Notes under the pieces: model-generated | Database searches by the model: none | What the model was told of the DNA's origin: nothing | Seen by the model: the letters and a program-made list of their open reading frames with translations, nothing else | From: Lucifuga dentata | Taxonomy: Eukaryota > Chordata > Actinopteri > Ophidiiformes > Bythitidae | Length of the DNA stretch: 64,000 nucleotides | Direction of reading: 5' to 3' | Assembly: GCA_014773175.1 (NCBI GenBank) | Contig: VXCM01000052.1 | Location: forward strand, 124,001-188,000 | Shown: positions 52,336-64,000 of the stretch, one piece after another | How positions within the stretch are numbered: position 1 is the first letter of the stretch | Layout: each line of letters begins with the position of its first letter | Position numbers and translations under genes: made by a program

Positions 52336-53434
52336 CTCATCATATGCAGTATATAAAAAAAAAAGAAATAAGAAGGATAAGCTCTGAGTAGAATAGATAA
52401 AAACACTGTCTTTGTTGACTTTTCAGCATGGAAGTGAAGCTGTTAATGTCCCACTTGAGAACATGTGGCATTTTTAATAGCCAGTGACTGAACAGTACAG
52501 ACTCTGGTAATGGAGAGGACAGTAAATGCATCAGTGTCAGCTACATCCTGTGCTAAGAGCAGCAGTGTACACCGTAAGCCATTAGCTGACACAGTCATAA
52601 AGGCGGTGGAAAGCCTGATAAAGCCTCCGTCAGAGGCAGCAGCGCATGCTGAAGAAATCAATCAAACAATGGAGAGAGGCATTAATAACTCCAGAGAAGG
52701 AAAGGCAGAGAGAAGGCAATCAATGGGTTGCTCTTTTGGTTGGAGAAGGGAGCTGATTTTGAAATATACATCTGACGGTGCATCATCATAAGGGTGAAGG
52801 GGCATATAGTGATGGTATCAGGTCAGGAAAAGTGAGCCAGTATCACGGGGCCCCAAAAAGTCCCAAATCCCAAAACACAGTACTAATACAACCGCACCAA
52901 AACCAACCACACATTAAAAGATAAACAAAAACATACAGGAGGCTGTTAGTAAAATGACACGTGTCGAATGATAATAACATAAAAACCTGTTCAGCAAACC
53001 AGTTTTGTTCTCAGCAGCTGGTCAGATGCCGTTTCTCTTTAAATCCAGTCAACCGGAATCAATTTGAGCCAAGTGATGTTTGCCTTTCTTCCCTCCACAT
53101 TCACCAGTCACACTTGTAATGAATCCTGAGAGGCTGCAACCTTTCCTTTCCTTTGTCCAGTTTAATAGGATGGACTCCTTTAGAAGAGAATACTCCAGTT
53201 CACATTGTGCGGATAGAACGCTTACACACACCAGGTAGAAAATACTGTTTTGAGGAAACACAACGGTAAGTATATGGCAATTATGGCAGGGTGTAACATC
53301 TGTGACCATTTTATTGATTTTTGACTGTGTTAGTTATGTTATGTGTCAAAATACCAGCTAAAAGGTTTTAACCTTCCATATCACTGTTATCATGTGAACA
53401 ATTCTTATTTTGATGAAACTGGATTATAAATGAG

Positions 53435-53610
53435 TAATCCTTGGAAATGTAAGTACATTTACTTTTAGTAAAAAATTGAGATGCTGGAATCTGAGAATTA
53501 GAGGGAAATATTTTATTTTTTACTCCACTGCATTTATTGGATGACTGTAATTACTGGTTACTTTGCAGATTTGAATTTTACATTCAACATGACATAAACC
53601 CATAAAATAT
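53435..53610. mobile_element. Dispersed repeat fragment related to the 40.4 kb element
   Basis: AAGTACATTTACTTTTAGTA and TTTTACTCCACTGCATTTAT with GGTTACTTTGCAGATTTGAA are phrases of the abundant fish 'tactccactacattt' repeat. Short and diverged. It ends about 200 bp before the receptor start codon. Confidence 0.5.
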
Positions 53611-53809
53611 ATTACATTTTTATTTCCTTCTATCCGTCCTTCTTGTTTATTTCCTTTCTCCCACTTTTCTTCAATTTTTGCAACTTTCCATCCATTTTTT
53701 CCTTCTTTTTTCTTCTCCCATCTATACAACTTTGTTTGTTTCTTTTGGAAGAAAATAAATAGCAGGTTTAATTGCCCTGTTTCAAAGGTAATGTCACACC
53801 TGTGAAGAC

Positions 53810-54745
53810 ATGGCTCTTTCAAACACCTATGGGCTGATCTTTGCCTGTACCTGTGGAGTGATCCTGGGCATTGGATTCTGTGCCAACCTTCTGGTCTTCT
53901 CTCTGTTTGCCAAGTACAACACCTTACGTAAGAATCGCCTCGACATCCTCCTCCTCAGCATGACTCTGGCTGACTTCCTCACCCTTCTGCTCATCCCTTT
54001 CACCCTGCACTCTGCTGTCAGCAACTCCTGGCCTCTAGGTGACACCTCCTGCAAGGTCTACCAGTTCCTCCTGGCCTTCAGTCTGGCAGCCAGCACCTAT
54101 TCACTGTGTGCAGTGTCCATGACTCGTGCCATGATCATCACCAACCCGTACCAGCCACCCACCATGGACCTGGTCATCCTCATGTTTGTTCTGGTCTGGG
54201 CCCTCAGCTTCTTCATCAGCCTGCCACTGCGTATGTTTGCCACTAAAGAGAGCCTGAGCCCGAACATGGCAAACTTCACCTTCTGCCTCCCAACCATTCA
54301 TGAGCACCATTACCAAGTAGTCCTAAGCCAGTTTGTACTTTACTACTTTCTTCCAATGCTAATCATCGCTTTCAACTATGTCCGGCTGGCTCTTTTTCTC
54401 CACAAGAGCCCTGTTATGTCAGTGGCCAGTGCTAGAAACACCCGCCGTGCCTCTGTCATGGTGTTCTTGGCTGCTGCTACCTTCTCTGTCTGCTGGCTGC
54501 CAGGCTATGTGCTGGAGCTGTGCGTGTACCTGGGGCTGTATCACCATGGACAGGCTTGGGAGATGTTCTACTTTGTTTGTACTGTGCTTCAGTATCTGCA
54601 CCCCTGCATCAACCCAGTGCTGTATGTGCTGCTGTCCAAGCGTTACCGCCACAGGAGGGCAGCCTGGCTCTTCAGCTGCAACAGGAACAGGGTGCACCCA
54701 CAGGTCATCAGCATCACCACAGACACTCTCAAAACCAGCTGCTAA
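53810..54745 (+). CDS. Class A peptide-type GPCR, galanin/allatostatin receptor-like, single exon
   Basis: Seven-transmembrane receptor of 311 aa in one uninterrupted exon. Landmarks are the TM1 Asn26 (CANLLVF), TM2 Asp55 (LSMTLADFL), the disulphide cysteines Cys81 and Cys159, TM4 Trp130, TM5 Pro182, the TM6 CWLP motif (228-231) and the TM7 NPVLY motif (268-272). There is one N-glycosylation site at Asn155 in loop 2, and a basic helix-8 region. The layout around loop 2 (NFTFCLP) and TM6 (LELCVYLGLY) most resembles galanin-type receptors, but I do not recognise a named orthologue. The end of TM3 reads SMTRA where most family members have a DRY triplet, so Asp3.49 is Thr105 and Tyr3.51 is Ala107. 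The extracellular N-terminus is only about 8 residues. An in-frame TAA lies about 20 bp upstream, so any missing N-terminus would need an upstream exon. Codon use is GC-rich and clearly coding. Confidence 0.85.
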   Translation: MALSNTYGLIFACTCGVILGIGFCANLLVFSLFAKYNTLRKNRLDILLLSMTLADFLTLLLIPFTLHSAVSNSWPLGDTSCKVYQFLLAFSLAASTYSLCAVSMTRAMIITNPYQPPTMDLVILMFVLVWALSFFISLPLRMFATKESLSPNMANFTFCLPTIHEHHYQVVLSQFVLYYFLPMLIIAFNYVRLALFLHKSPVMSVASARNTRRASVMVFLAAATFSVCWLPGYVLELCVYLGLYHHGQAWEMFYFVCTVLQYLHPCINPVLYVLLSKRYRHRRAAWLFSCNRNRVHPQVISITTDTLKTSC

Positions 54746-55920
54746 AAGTCATTTTGGCATCAGCCAATGAGTTGGGACACTTATTACACTTAATATTTAT
54801 AAATAATCAACTTCTTCTATGAGTCAAAATGATATACCTGTATTATGATTATTTTCAGATACTTTCAGATTTTCTTTCTATATTTGAGGTACAATACATC
54901 AGTGATTTTCCTCCAGAAACATTTTTGCATGGATCATATTGCTTTGTTACTTCTTATTGTTCTAAATTTTCCGTTGCACTCCCACAGCAAAGTCTTTATG
55001 AACAATATAAAAAGTAAAAAAATAATGGAGCTCTATGGGATGCTATGCAACATTTTGTGTGGGAATTTGTGTCTTATCTGTCAGTTTTATAATGGGATAA
55101 TCTATCATACAAATCATTAGAGCACCTTCTGCTGTAAACTTTCATTAGACCTGAGACATATCTGAACCTGATTAAAAAAAAAAAAAAAAAAAAAAAATCC
55201 CTTCAGGAAAAAAACAAGCTCAACTCTCAACTTTTGGAATAATTTCTTAAAGTCAAATGAAGAAAAGAAAATAAATTACAGTACTTACACATCAGTCAAC
55301 ATCATTCAGGAGCATTTTTACCTCCCATGTCATGTAAATCCTGTACACCAGGGATGATCTAAATGTTGTATTTTGTGTGGTTTGATGTGTCTATTCTTTC
55401 AACACTGCATCATGAATGCCTTAAGAACTTTCTGGGTTGTTCTTGTTGAATGGTCAGTGACCATTTGGAAAGAGCTGTGTGTTGCAGCGATGTACATACT
55501 AATATGATGTTTTCCCTTTTCAATTTTTGTTGTATTTCATTTCACACTGTATGAGGTCCTTTTTATGTGGTTGTCTCTGAGTCAGTCATTCCTGGATATT
55601 TCCTGTACTGGACATATAGGATGATTGCGATTCTGACTCCTGATAACTTAGCCAGGAATGGTTCCATTCTGTGAAGGTCATACAAATTTGCTGAAGGATA
55701 GCAGGCCTATCTGGTTGGGCTGGTTTAATAAAAGAAAACTGCTTTTTCTTCCTCAAATTTTTCCACAATTGTTCTCATTCATCTCTATTTCCTACCTAAG
55801 ATGGCATTTAAACTGACACTACATGCAAAAGATATTCACATTATATTATGTCTCATGATATATTCACCATTAGGAAAACCCAAGAACAGCTTCTCCAGCA
55901 CTCTCAAACTGTCAACAAAT

Positions 55921-55963
<43 letters not shown>

Positions 55964-57200
55964 ATTTTAATGCTCATATGAAGATTTACAGGGCATCTAT
56001 TCTTCCAAGCAGCAACAAATCATGCAGTGAGCAGGTTTGTTTGGCAAAAGGGCAGCCATTAAATGTGAGCTGTATAATCTACTACAATACACACTATAGC
56101 TAGTACTAAGCTTGTGAGTGTCAGCCTAACATTTTTAAACAGCTTAATTGAGCAATCAAAAGTGAAATCTCCACAGCTAAGAGGCCAAAAGGGCACTGCC
56201 ATCTAAAAAACCAAAAAAAAAAAACCAAAAAACAAAAAACAAAAACAGATATAGGTCAGATTTATATTGTCATCATAATTCTGTCTGATGTGGACGCAAT
56301 TAAATAACAACATGCTTATGGGATTTAAATAAATATTAATGTAATTAAATAAAGACCAAATTGGGTCGAGACCTAAACATGTTTAATGTGGTAAAACGTA
56401 TAAGGCATCTTACTTACATATGGGGTATTGGTCTTCTTTCCTGTGGTTACGTGTTGTTGTCGTTACCTCAGACTTCTACTGGAGCCAAAATTTACTCTAA
56501 AGAACTGCAATTGAGGATGTATAACTGCATAATTGATGCATAACTGAAAGATGTAATCACTGAGTAGCCAAGAATGAAAACTACTCCAAATGTTTATAAA
56601 GAAAATTAGATCCCAAAATTAGAATTGCCATTACCATATTAGATATACCATGATGTATGCAGCATGTGTGTATTATATTGAACTGAGTCGTAATTCAAGA
56701 ATTCCAAATGTATTTAAGTTAGGTTATAACATAAATATAATTATGACTGTCCTTAATTTATTCTTACTCTCTATCAGTTATAATTTCTAAGAATACACTT
56801 GTGTGTAATCTGAGCATAGTTACAGTTCTTTAGAGTAAATTTTAGCAATTTACTTTTTCTGCTATCAAATGCCATTGAGGCTATATGCTACTGTAATATC
56901 ACCTCATGCACCAATGACAGCTAACAAGAACAATACACAAACAGAAAAGCCTCACAAATATCAGGCACATTATCAATAGGAGGCCCTGTGTGAGTTTGGG
57001 GAGGTGTGGGGATCCTCCGGGTGGATCACGGCTGGCAGAAACTCTACAGGGTTCCTTTCTTTTAAACAGTAAGGCCTAAAGTGGGGCTGTCTATAGGGGT
57101 AGCAGTGGGTAGCAGATGTCAGAGAGATACAGAAAGCAAAAGCGTCAGGAGAGCTGGTAATAAGGCTCGCAGGAGTTCTGGCAATCATTGCGGTAATAGG
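54746..57200. other. Gene-free stretch downstream of the receptor
   Basis: Probably starts with the receptor 3' UTR. A possible AATAAA lies near 55269. It also contains an A-run at about 55173-55197, a GA microsatellite and CAAAAA-rich DNA at about 56210-56245. No gene recognised. Confidence 0.4.
55923..55961. repeat. (GA)n microsatellite
   Basis: About 19 uninterrupted GA dinucleotides. Confidence 0.9.
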
Positions 57201-57492
57201 AGATATCCTATCCCTCCCTATGTCATCTCACCCCTTGACTTTTGGCCTTCTCTTTAGTATACAGCAAAGGCAGCTGGTCTGACTCGTACAAACTGGTCAT
57301 TTGTAGCCCATCAGCATGTTGAAGACAGTGAAGCAATAAAGAACATGTGATCAGACACTATATGTGAAGTAAATGTGCTTCAGGCTGCTTAGCAGAGATA
57401 ACCTAGAGATAATTTATCTGATAGAATGCAAGATTATCCAAAAACAATTAAAGATGGTGACAAATACTACAAATACTACACTGCCACAAAGT

Positions 57493-57559
<67 letters not shown>
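57493..57559. repeat. (TCTA)n microsatellite
   Basis: About 16 TCTA units followed by degenerate copies to about 57590. Confidence 0.95.
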
Positions 57560-60327
57560 GCGTGTCTATCTGTTTGTCCGTCTATCTGCTGCATTGCATC
57601 CCCATGACACATCGATCAAACCCTTGGAAAAGAAATATTCTTATCTTTTTATGCACAGACACCCTCAAAGTTCACCAAATCAGCACATTCCTCAGTAGAA
57701 TTTTATACGAGCTCAGTGTTTGCCACTAGAATCTTTGAGTCAGGAAAAAAACAATTCCTATAATGGTTAGAGGGCCTGTTTCCAGAATATCTACTGTGGA
57801 GCTGCTGCCAGAATATAATCAATTATTCTGTCACTTAAAGCTCTCTGCTCTGGTCACTATGCAGGATTTCCTGACAGATCTAGATTTATTACGTAAGATG
57901 ACAGTGATCAAACTTTCTTCTTCTCCATTGCAACCCACTGAATTTGAATTTCAGCCTACCTGATTCCAATTTCAATGTTTACAGTAAATATTCCTTTTAA
58001 ACCCCTGAGGAAATTGTTTTTTATCTGCTTTTTTAAAGATAGGAACTGCTTGTTACTGCTGGAAACAGGGCTAATGAGTGTAGCTAAGACTCAATTAGTC
58101 CTTGTTCCAGAACTAGCGAGTTCCACTGGTCGGTTAGGGTACGTGCATGAAGGAAGGCTGGATCGAGGGGGATGGTGTGAGCCTCTGATGCATTACAGCA
58201 TGCTAGAGAAGCCTGGGTCTGGCAGGTGAAAGGAGACAAGTGGCAACATGACGTATCTGCACCTTCCCACAGTGGAGAATGAGAGGTAAATAGCGACAAG
58301 GACTGTGAGAGAATGGAGAATCAAACCTTCCAAATTGTCATGAAAAAGAGGGAAAAAAGTGACCCATTACAAGTGAACCTCTTACAAAACACAATCATAT
58401 AATTCAAAGTTAATATGCAACATATCGATTACTGCAGTTTTACACTACATGAGAAAAATAACCCCTTTAATTTGCATAAATTCAAATGAATAAATTAATG
58501 TAATTAAATTTGGTAAGATAGACTTCTTCCTTCTCCTTGTTTGAATAATTTCGGCCTAGTATACACCACGAACTGTGTTATTATTAGGACTTTTTCTCAC
58601 TGGTCTAGATTATTATATAAGTATAAAAGAATTAACCTGTTTGTTGAACTGAACTTTATTTTTTTGTAATGCAAATGTTGTTGCACCAACACCCCTTTTT
58701 TCTCCAAAATGATCCTGTTACTGAAATATTATATACCAACATTTATAAACAAACCTGTGTAACTGCTAAAGGCAAGTATACAGTACAGCTAAACTATATC
58801 GTAAATTCCTAAGAGACCAAATTCTTGACACACTCAGTTAAGCTATGCACATAGCTGACAGAAAATAGTTGTGGCTACACACTGTAAGATCAGAGAGCTC
58901 TTGCCATGAGCTAATCATTCCATGTGCCATATAGGCAAGTGTTGAAGGAGTGTTGCCTGTTTATTTATAGGACTCTCTAAGGTTCCACAGCAGAGGGTTG
59001 CTCTTTGAGCTGGATTCAGTTTCAGCTCGCTGAAAGCTGAAAATACAGCATCCATGCACACTTACAAACAGAAGTACAAATCCTGAACTGGGATCTATAG
59101 CTGGGGTTCAGTATACTTACTGTTAAAGGATATGGTGGTGATGTAATGTGATCTCTAGAGGAACACATTGTGTAAGTGGAATATTAAACACTTAAGCTAT
59201 ATTGTGAACATTCATATTTCTGAAATGTGTGGAAATTATTTGTGTCAGATGACTGTCAGGCAGAAGGCTGGAAAGATAGCAAACACATTTGCCAGCAAAG
59301 TCAATCGAGGGAGAAATCTTTATTCCTTTAAGAGAAATCTTTAAGAGAAATCTTCATATTGTTTTCCTACCAGGAAAATACATTTAGCTTTTTAGAAGTT
59401 ATAACAGAGGAAATTGTCATTTCATGAAAACATGCCCTGGATGGAGAAAGATCCTTCTCACAAATCAGTGTATATATAGCTACTGTGATAACAAGAACAA
59501 CAGCACTGTGCACAATCTGAGCAACTAATATGTTAAATTAGATACACAATGGCAACATAACCAAGTGATTAAGTTCCCAGCAACAGCTATTATAACGCTG
59601 GTGGGGAGAAAGTCACTGGGCAATAAATTATTATATCAATAAGCAGTAAAAGTTAGTACTCTTTTGCATTCAGAAACAAGCCAACAATTTGTAGACCACA
59701 GGTGGTCAGCAACAGCAAAGCTGACCTGATATCATGGTTCAGCAGTCTGTTTACATTGTGGAGCTCACTGTAATTTAAGGGCTCAGCAGATGTACAAGAA
59801 AGGAAAACACACTCTGACCTTTAAGCGCAAACAAGTGAGGCTGGAAAGCCAGCGAAAGTTGATTCATAGGTGCATCTACCATCCAGTGGTTTAATCAGAA
59901 ACATCCCTTCAAACAGACAGAAAATGACGAAAAAAGCCAAACAATTTTTTTAGATTCCTATTTCAAAACACGTTTTCTACTCATCAGCTGTGATACTTGC
60001 ACTTGTTCTGGGACTGAGTGTCAGTATCTTGAAATGAAACATATTACTGTAAAACACATCACTGCCTTGATTTCAAGAAAAGGATACTTAATTGTAGAAA
60101 ATCCCTGAAACAAGTTGTGCTGGAAAGCTCAGCTGGTAGATTTTTTTTCATTTGTTGTAACACAACAACAATTCAGAGACTTGTTAAGGGTAATGTTTTT
60201 GCAGTAAACAGGTAGCTGAACATTGATTCTTGCTAAGACCAAAAGAGTCTGGAAAACCAGCACTCTGTCCAGATCATTTTTTAGGCATGCAGAATGTTTT
60301 GGCAGATACAGAGCCTGTAATTAGCAT

Positions 60328-60330
60328 ACC

Positions 60331-60361
<31 letters not shown>

Positions 60362-60418
60362 AAAAAACCAAAAAAAAACAAAAAACAAAAAAAAACAAAC
60401 AAAAAATAAAACAAAAAA
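60328..60418. repeat. (CAAAA)n low-complexity run
   Basis: A/C-only sequence of CAAAA, CAAAAA and CAAAC units about 90 bp long. Confidence 0.85.
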
Positions 60419-63400
60419 CAATGGGATACAAGGCATGGAAATTACCTCTCCTTCCCATCATCCCCACCCACCCTACACACTTGTTTGATGAGTGAAAGTG
60501 AGTGTGAGTGTGCACATACTGCTTGTTGTATCTGTTGAAGGTCTCAGATCCAAATCTCATTGTTTTTAATAGTGTAAAATTAATTCTCTTTTTGGTTTTG
60601 ATAGTGTTACACCTTCCTGACAGATCCATACAGCTTCTTATATTGGGCTGCACTTCCCCTATTATTCCACCATCCAATTAACATTTGTAAATGTTACCAC
60701 TGGTGGAGTTTGAAATCATTGTCTAAATGTAGATGAATATAAGTCTGAAACATAATAAATCAAAGCAGAGTGTTCATGCATGTGTGAGTAAGTTTGATTT
60801 TCTTTTTGTCATTGTCATGGACCTAATTAATCAAAAGGTTAAAATAGCATGAGGGAATAAAGGTAGATACAGTAAATTAAGACCTCAGTATTGAAAATTG
60901 ATGCTCAACACTTGTTAAATGAATATTAAGTTGTACATACACTGATAAAATTCAATAGGGGCTCATTCATCCTCTTGATGGTTGTGCAACCAAATACCAA
61001 ATTTGTTGATCATATATGGGTTACCTCAAATAAAAAATAAACTTTTGAAACCTTTGAAGTCGTCCTTGATTAACAACCCATGTGTGGTTGTGTCATGTAA
61101 CTGATCCCCCAGCAGATACCCCAGCCTGGATTTTGGATGACACCATCGACTAAAAAAGGGAAAGGCTTGACCAAGGAGTGAAATGATAATCTGGAGGGAG
61201 GTGTTGGATATGACATGCAGAGGTAATTCCAAGGAACCGTGCCCTCCGGATCTGAGGTATCCAGTTTCGTCTCTCACTGCATGCCTCGTTACCTATCAGC
61301 AAAAACATGAACATCAACTTCAGATGACAGCCGGCTAAAATTGGTGGCTATCAAAACCCAGGAACTCGCAAGGAGCTTGGCTGCAATGTCTCCTTCCTGT
61401 GGAAGCCCTAAGATGAGACTCCTCATGGGGGCAGAGTGTGTGTGCTCTGCTCACATTTGGGGGGTGTAATAGTATTAACATGAACACAATTTAAGCTCTA
61501 TTAGGCAAAAACTTTCACACTCTTAATGAGCTGCACTTGATCCTCATGACAAGGAAGAACAAAATGCATGATATGAAAAGTTTGCTTTTGATAACATTTT
61601 GAATTATTCCTCATGATTGCTTATGAAAAAGACTAATTCTAAAAAAAGTAGCTTCAATCTGAGGCTTCCTAGATTTCGCTATACATCTATAGACTCATTC
61701 CAGGGTCTGAGACCCTGTCGTCACCAGGCCTATAGAGCAGACATGAGACTGGCTCAAATACCCCTATTTCATTTCATGCAGGATAGTCTGGAACTAGAAT
61801 GATGAGATCCAAAGGAGCTGTTGACTAGTCCGGCTGACCTTCTAAAAACTCCTCTTTCACGTTATAATAAACACAAACATGATCTGCACAAGTGTTCATT
61901 CACCTATCATACTAATAGCGGATACACACTTACAGGAATACACACAGGCTTTGTAAATACTTGGCCAGGCTGGGGTTCGGGAGAAGGTGAAAGCCAAGGG
62001 AGTCACTGACACAAGTTGCCACTGTGATTACCTCACGTCTGTAACGGGTGAGGAAGAAACTTCGTCCTGTCTAAATTTAGACAAAGATGAGCTTCGGGGG
62101 ATGGACTGTAATTATTCCAAATACTAACAAATATATGCTCCTGTTTCAGGAAGTTTAATGTGTTTTAATGTGTTGTAACAGGATATGGTTTATTCTTCTT
62201 AGCAGAATAATTTTCATATCATAATTTGTTATGGTTTGATATTATCAAATTTTTTCATATCAGAAAATTTATATTTCATAATAGGTTACAGACATTATGA
62301 ATCTTCATCATGCTGTTTTGACGTACTTTATCTTGATTAATATATTTATATTTACTATCATGACATCACAGTATTAAAGAATAATTATAAACTGATAAAA
62401 TAAATACCAGCAATCAGATTCTTGTCTGCTGATTCTCTACTTGTTTTAGACTTCTGCAAAGAATGATGAGAAACTACATGTTTTCTTTGGTGCGAGTGCC
62501 TCCACAATATCTTGTTACCATGGGGGTCTCCTGCGTTCATAGGTCGAGCCATTAATAATGAAGGGATGTTCCTGGTTGTCAGTATTCATACGCCCTGCAG
62601 GCTTTATGGTATGTGTCTCCCATGTGTCACTGCATCCAATCACCATTACATATGCATACTGTATATACGTATACCAATCTACCTGTCTAAATACAGAGAC
62701 TTTAAAAAAAAAACGACAACGTATAACTGCAAATTTGCCCTCAAACACAGCGCTGTGCTACTCTATATACTTAGCTACTATTCTCTGTATTGACTGATGT
62801 GCTGAAAATGATTTGGAAGCTAAAAAGTGAGAGGAAAATATAGTAGTACTTAAGAAAATGACAAAGGTGACAGAGAAAGGCTACTGTAGCTCCAGACTGG
62901 GTGATGAATGTTGGATTCTCAAAGCCTTTTTTTTTTGACTCTGACCCATTTATCAGAGTGATGTGTCCATTCCTCAGTCTGTTTGTTATTGTTTGTTTCC
63001 TTGGATACGGTCAAGGCCTGACACCTTGGCTTGACCCAGATGGTCATTTGGTAAGCGCTATATGCTAACACATTAGCAGCAGGCGGCACCGTGTCCTGAC
63101 ACTGACATTTGACTCTGAAATCCAACCCTTGATCAGTAATGGAAAGGCCAAAAAATCATGCTCCTCAGGGATCCTATGCTTGTTAAACAGATACAATTCC
63201 CTACAAAAGAGACATAAAGTATAACTCTGTTAAAAGTTTGTTAATGTATGTTGTTCCAGCAAAACATTACTCACAAATAAATAATAATACCTCTGCAAAT
63301 ATAGCCAGTCTGGTTTTAGTAACTCTGATTATCACCCCTGAACTATTATTGTTGCGGTCCTGTGTGTACAAGTACAGTGTGTGCGATAACTGATACAGCT

Positions 63401-64000
63401 TTATGAAGGCAATGAAAGTACAAAAATCTGAGCTATAAATAGATCACAATCTGCTGTTGCACAAATAATTTCATTCTGTCTACTTGGGCCATGTGTTTTA
63501 GTCTCTATAGCATTAAATCTATATATATAGTCAGATGAAGGGAAAAAAACTTGTTTTTTTACAATTATGTGACTGACAATAGATCTTAAATTTATGAGTT
63601 TTAGTTCAATCCTCACTCCAAATCTCTGGGCAAGACTTGTGGAGTCTGGAAACAGACTAATAACCTGAAGTACCTGCAGCCATTTTTTACACCCCAATAT
63701 CTCGGTAACCCCTGGGTTAGGTCACTTGTCTTCTGAGGCTCCCCATGTTCCAGGTTGTAAAATGGAGCCCTTTAAGTGCTGTGAACGGTGAATGTTATTT
63801 TGGCTGTGGCTGTGGACACTATCCTCTCTGACTACTCAAGTGTCAGTCAAGCCAGCAGTTTCCACTGGCTTGCTCCAGGAAGGGCCCCTGGTTATGTGCG
63901 GCTCCATGTTTCAAAGGATTCAGGTTATTTCATACTGGAAAACAACACATTTAATATGTAGCCACAGAAAAACCTCACTATACGCTTAACATGCTAGATG

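Larger units (their letters stand above)
51233..53809. other. Spacer between pthlh and the receptor gene
   Basis: No gene recognised. Contains AGTA repeats (51796-51816), GAAA repeats (52031-52074), a dispersed-repeat fragment at 52200-52330 and another at about 53435-53600. An open frame at 52510-52791 has no recognisable domain. Confidence 0.45.
57201..64000. other. Gene-free right end of the window
   Basis: No coding exon, RNA gene or full transposon recognised. It holds the TCTA microsatellite, a CAAAA-rich low-complexity run at 60328-60418 and otherwise non-repetitive AT-rich DNA. Stretches at about 58850-58980 and 61350-61560 look like single-copy sequence that could be conserved, but this cannot be judged from one genome. 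Confidence 0.4.

Noticed and set aside
52510..52791. 93-codon open frame between pthlh and the receptor
   Set aside because: No recognisable family, no start context or splice partner, and it is flanked by repeats.
54378..54770. 130-codon and other open frames overlapping the receptor
   Set aside because: Shadow frames of the receptor gene. Only the 53810-54745 frame shows seven membrane spans and class A motifs.

Overview
The window is vertebrate nuclear DNA and almost certainly teleost fish. It carries split genes with short introns and GT-AG boundaries, whose encoded proteins are clear orthologues of vertebrate housekeeping proteins. Long CA/GT, GA and TCTA microsatellites and several fish-type dispersed repeats are present, and the parathyroid hormone-related protein is of the short fish type. 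I see no prokaryotic, viral or plasmid features.

Layout. From 0.67 to 5.5 kb on the minus strand lies slc35b4, a nucleotide-sugar transporter rebuilt in ten coding exons (331 aa). From 6.4 to 7.75 kb on the plus strand lies golt1b, an ER/Golgi membrane protein rebuilt in five exons (138 aa). These two genes are head to head across an 869 bp gap with CRE, ETS and GC-box sequences. From 13.3 down to 9.6 kb on the minus strand lies ldhb, the L-lactate dehydrogenase B chain (seven coding exons, 334 aa, one GC-AG intron). From 20.0 down to 17.5 kb on the minus strand lies tmpo, thymopoietin/LAP2 of the inner nuclear membrane (six exons, 366 aa), with a CCAAT/CCAAT/CHR promoter typical of cell-cycle genes. 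From 20.5 to 49.2 kb there is a 29 kb stretch with no gene I can support. It holds microsatellites, inverted-repeat transposons and a few stretches that could be conserved regulatory DNA. From 49.3 to 50.4 kb on the plus strand lies pthlh, a secreted PTHrP precursor of 164 aa. From 53.8 to 54.7 kb on the plus strand lies an intronless galanin/allatostatin-type class A receptor of 311 aa with an unusual DRY motif. From 54.8 to 64 kb I see no gene.

The genes do not form one pathway. golt1b and ldhb are near neighbours, convergently arranged, on human chromosome 12p, and pthlh and tmpo are also on human chromosome 12. The window therefore looks like a rearranged piece of an ancestral chromosome-12-like block, with slc35b4 (human chromosome 7) beside it. 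The spx and gys2 genes that lie between GOLT1B and LDHB in human are absent here.

The most notable non-genic items are a family of palindromic elements with TTAA-containing ends (four copies plus a terminal fragment), a hAT-like hairpin element nested inside another inverted-repeat element, a near-perfect 42 bp-armed hairpin at 37.4 kb, and 15 single-N assembly joins. Four of those joins are flanked by 66-67 bp direct duplicates that are probably unmerged contig overlaps. I found no convincing undescribed multi-gene system.
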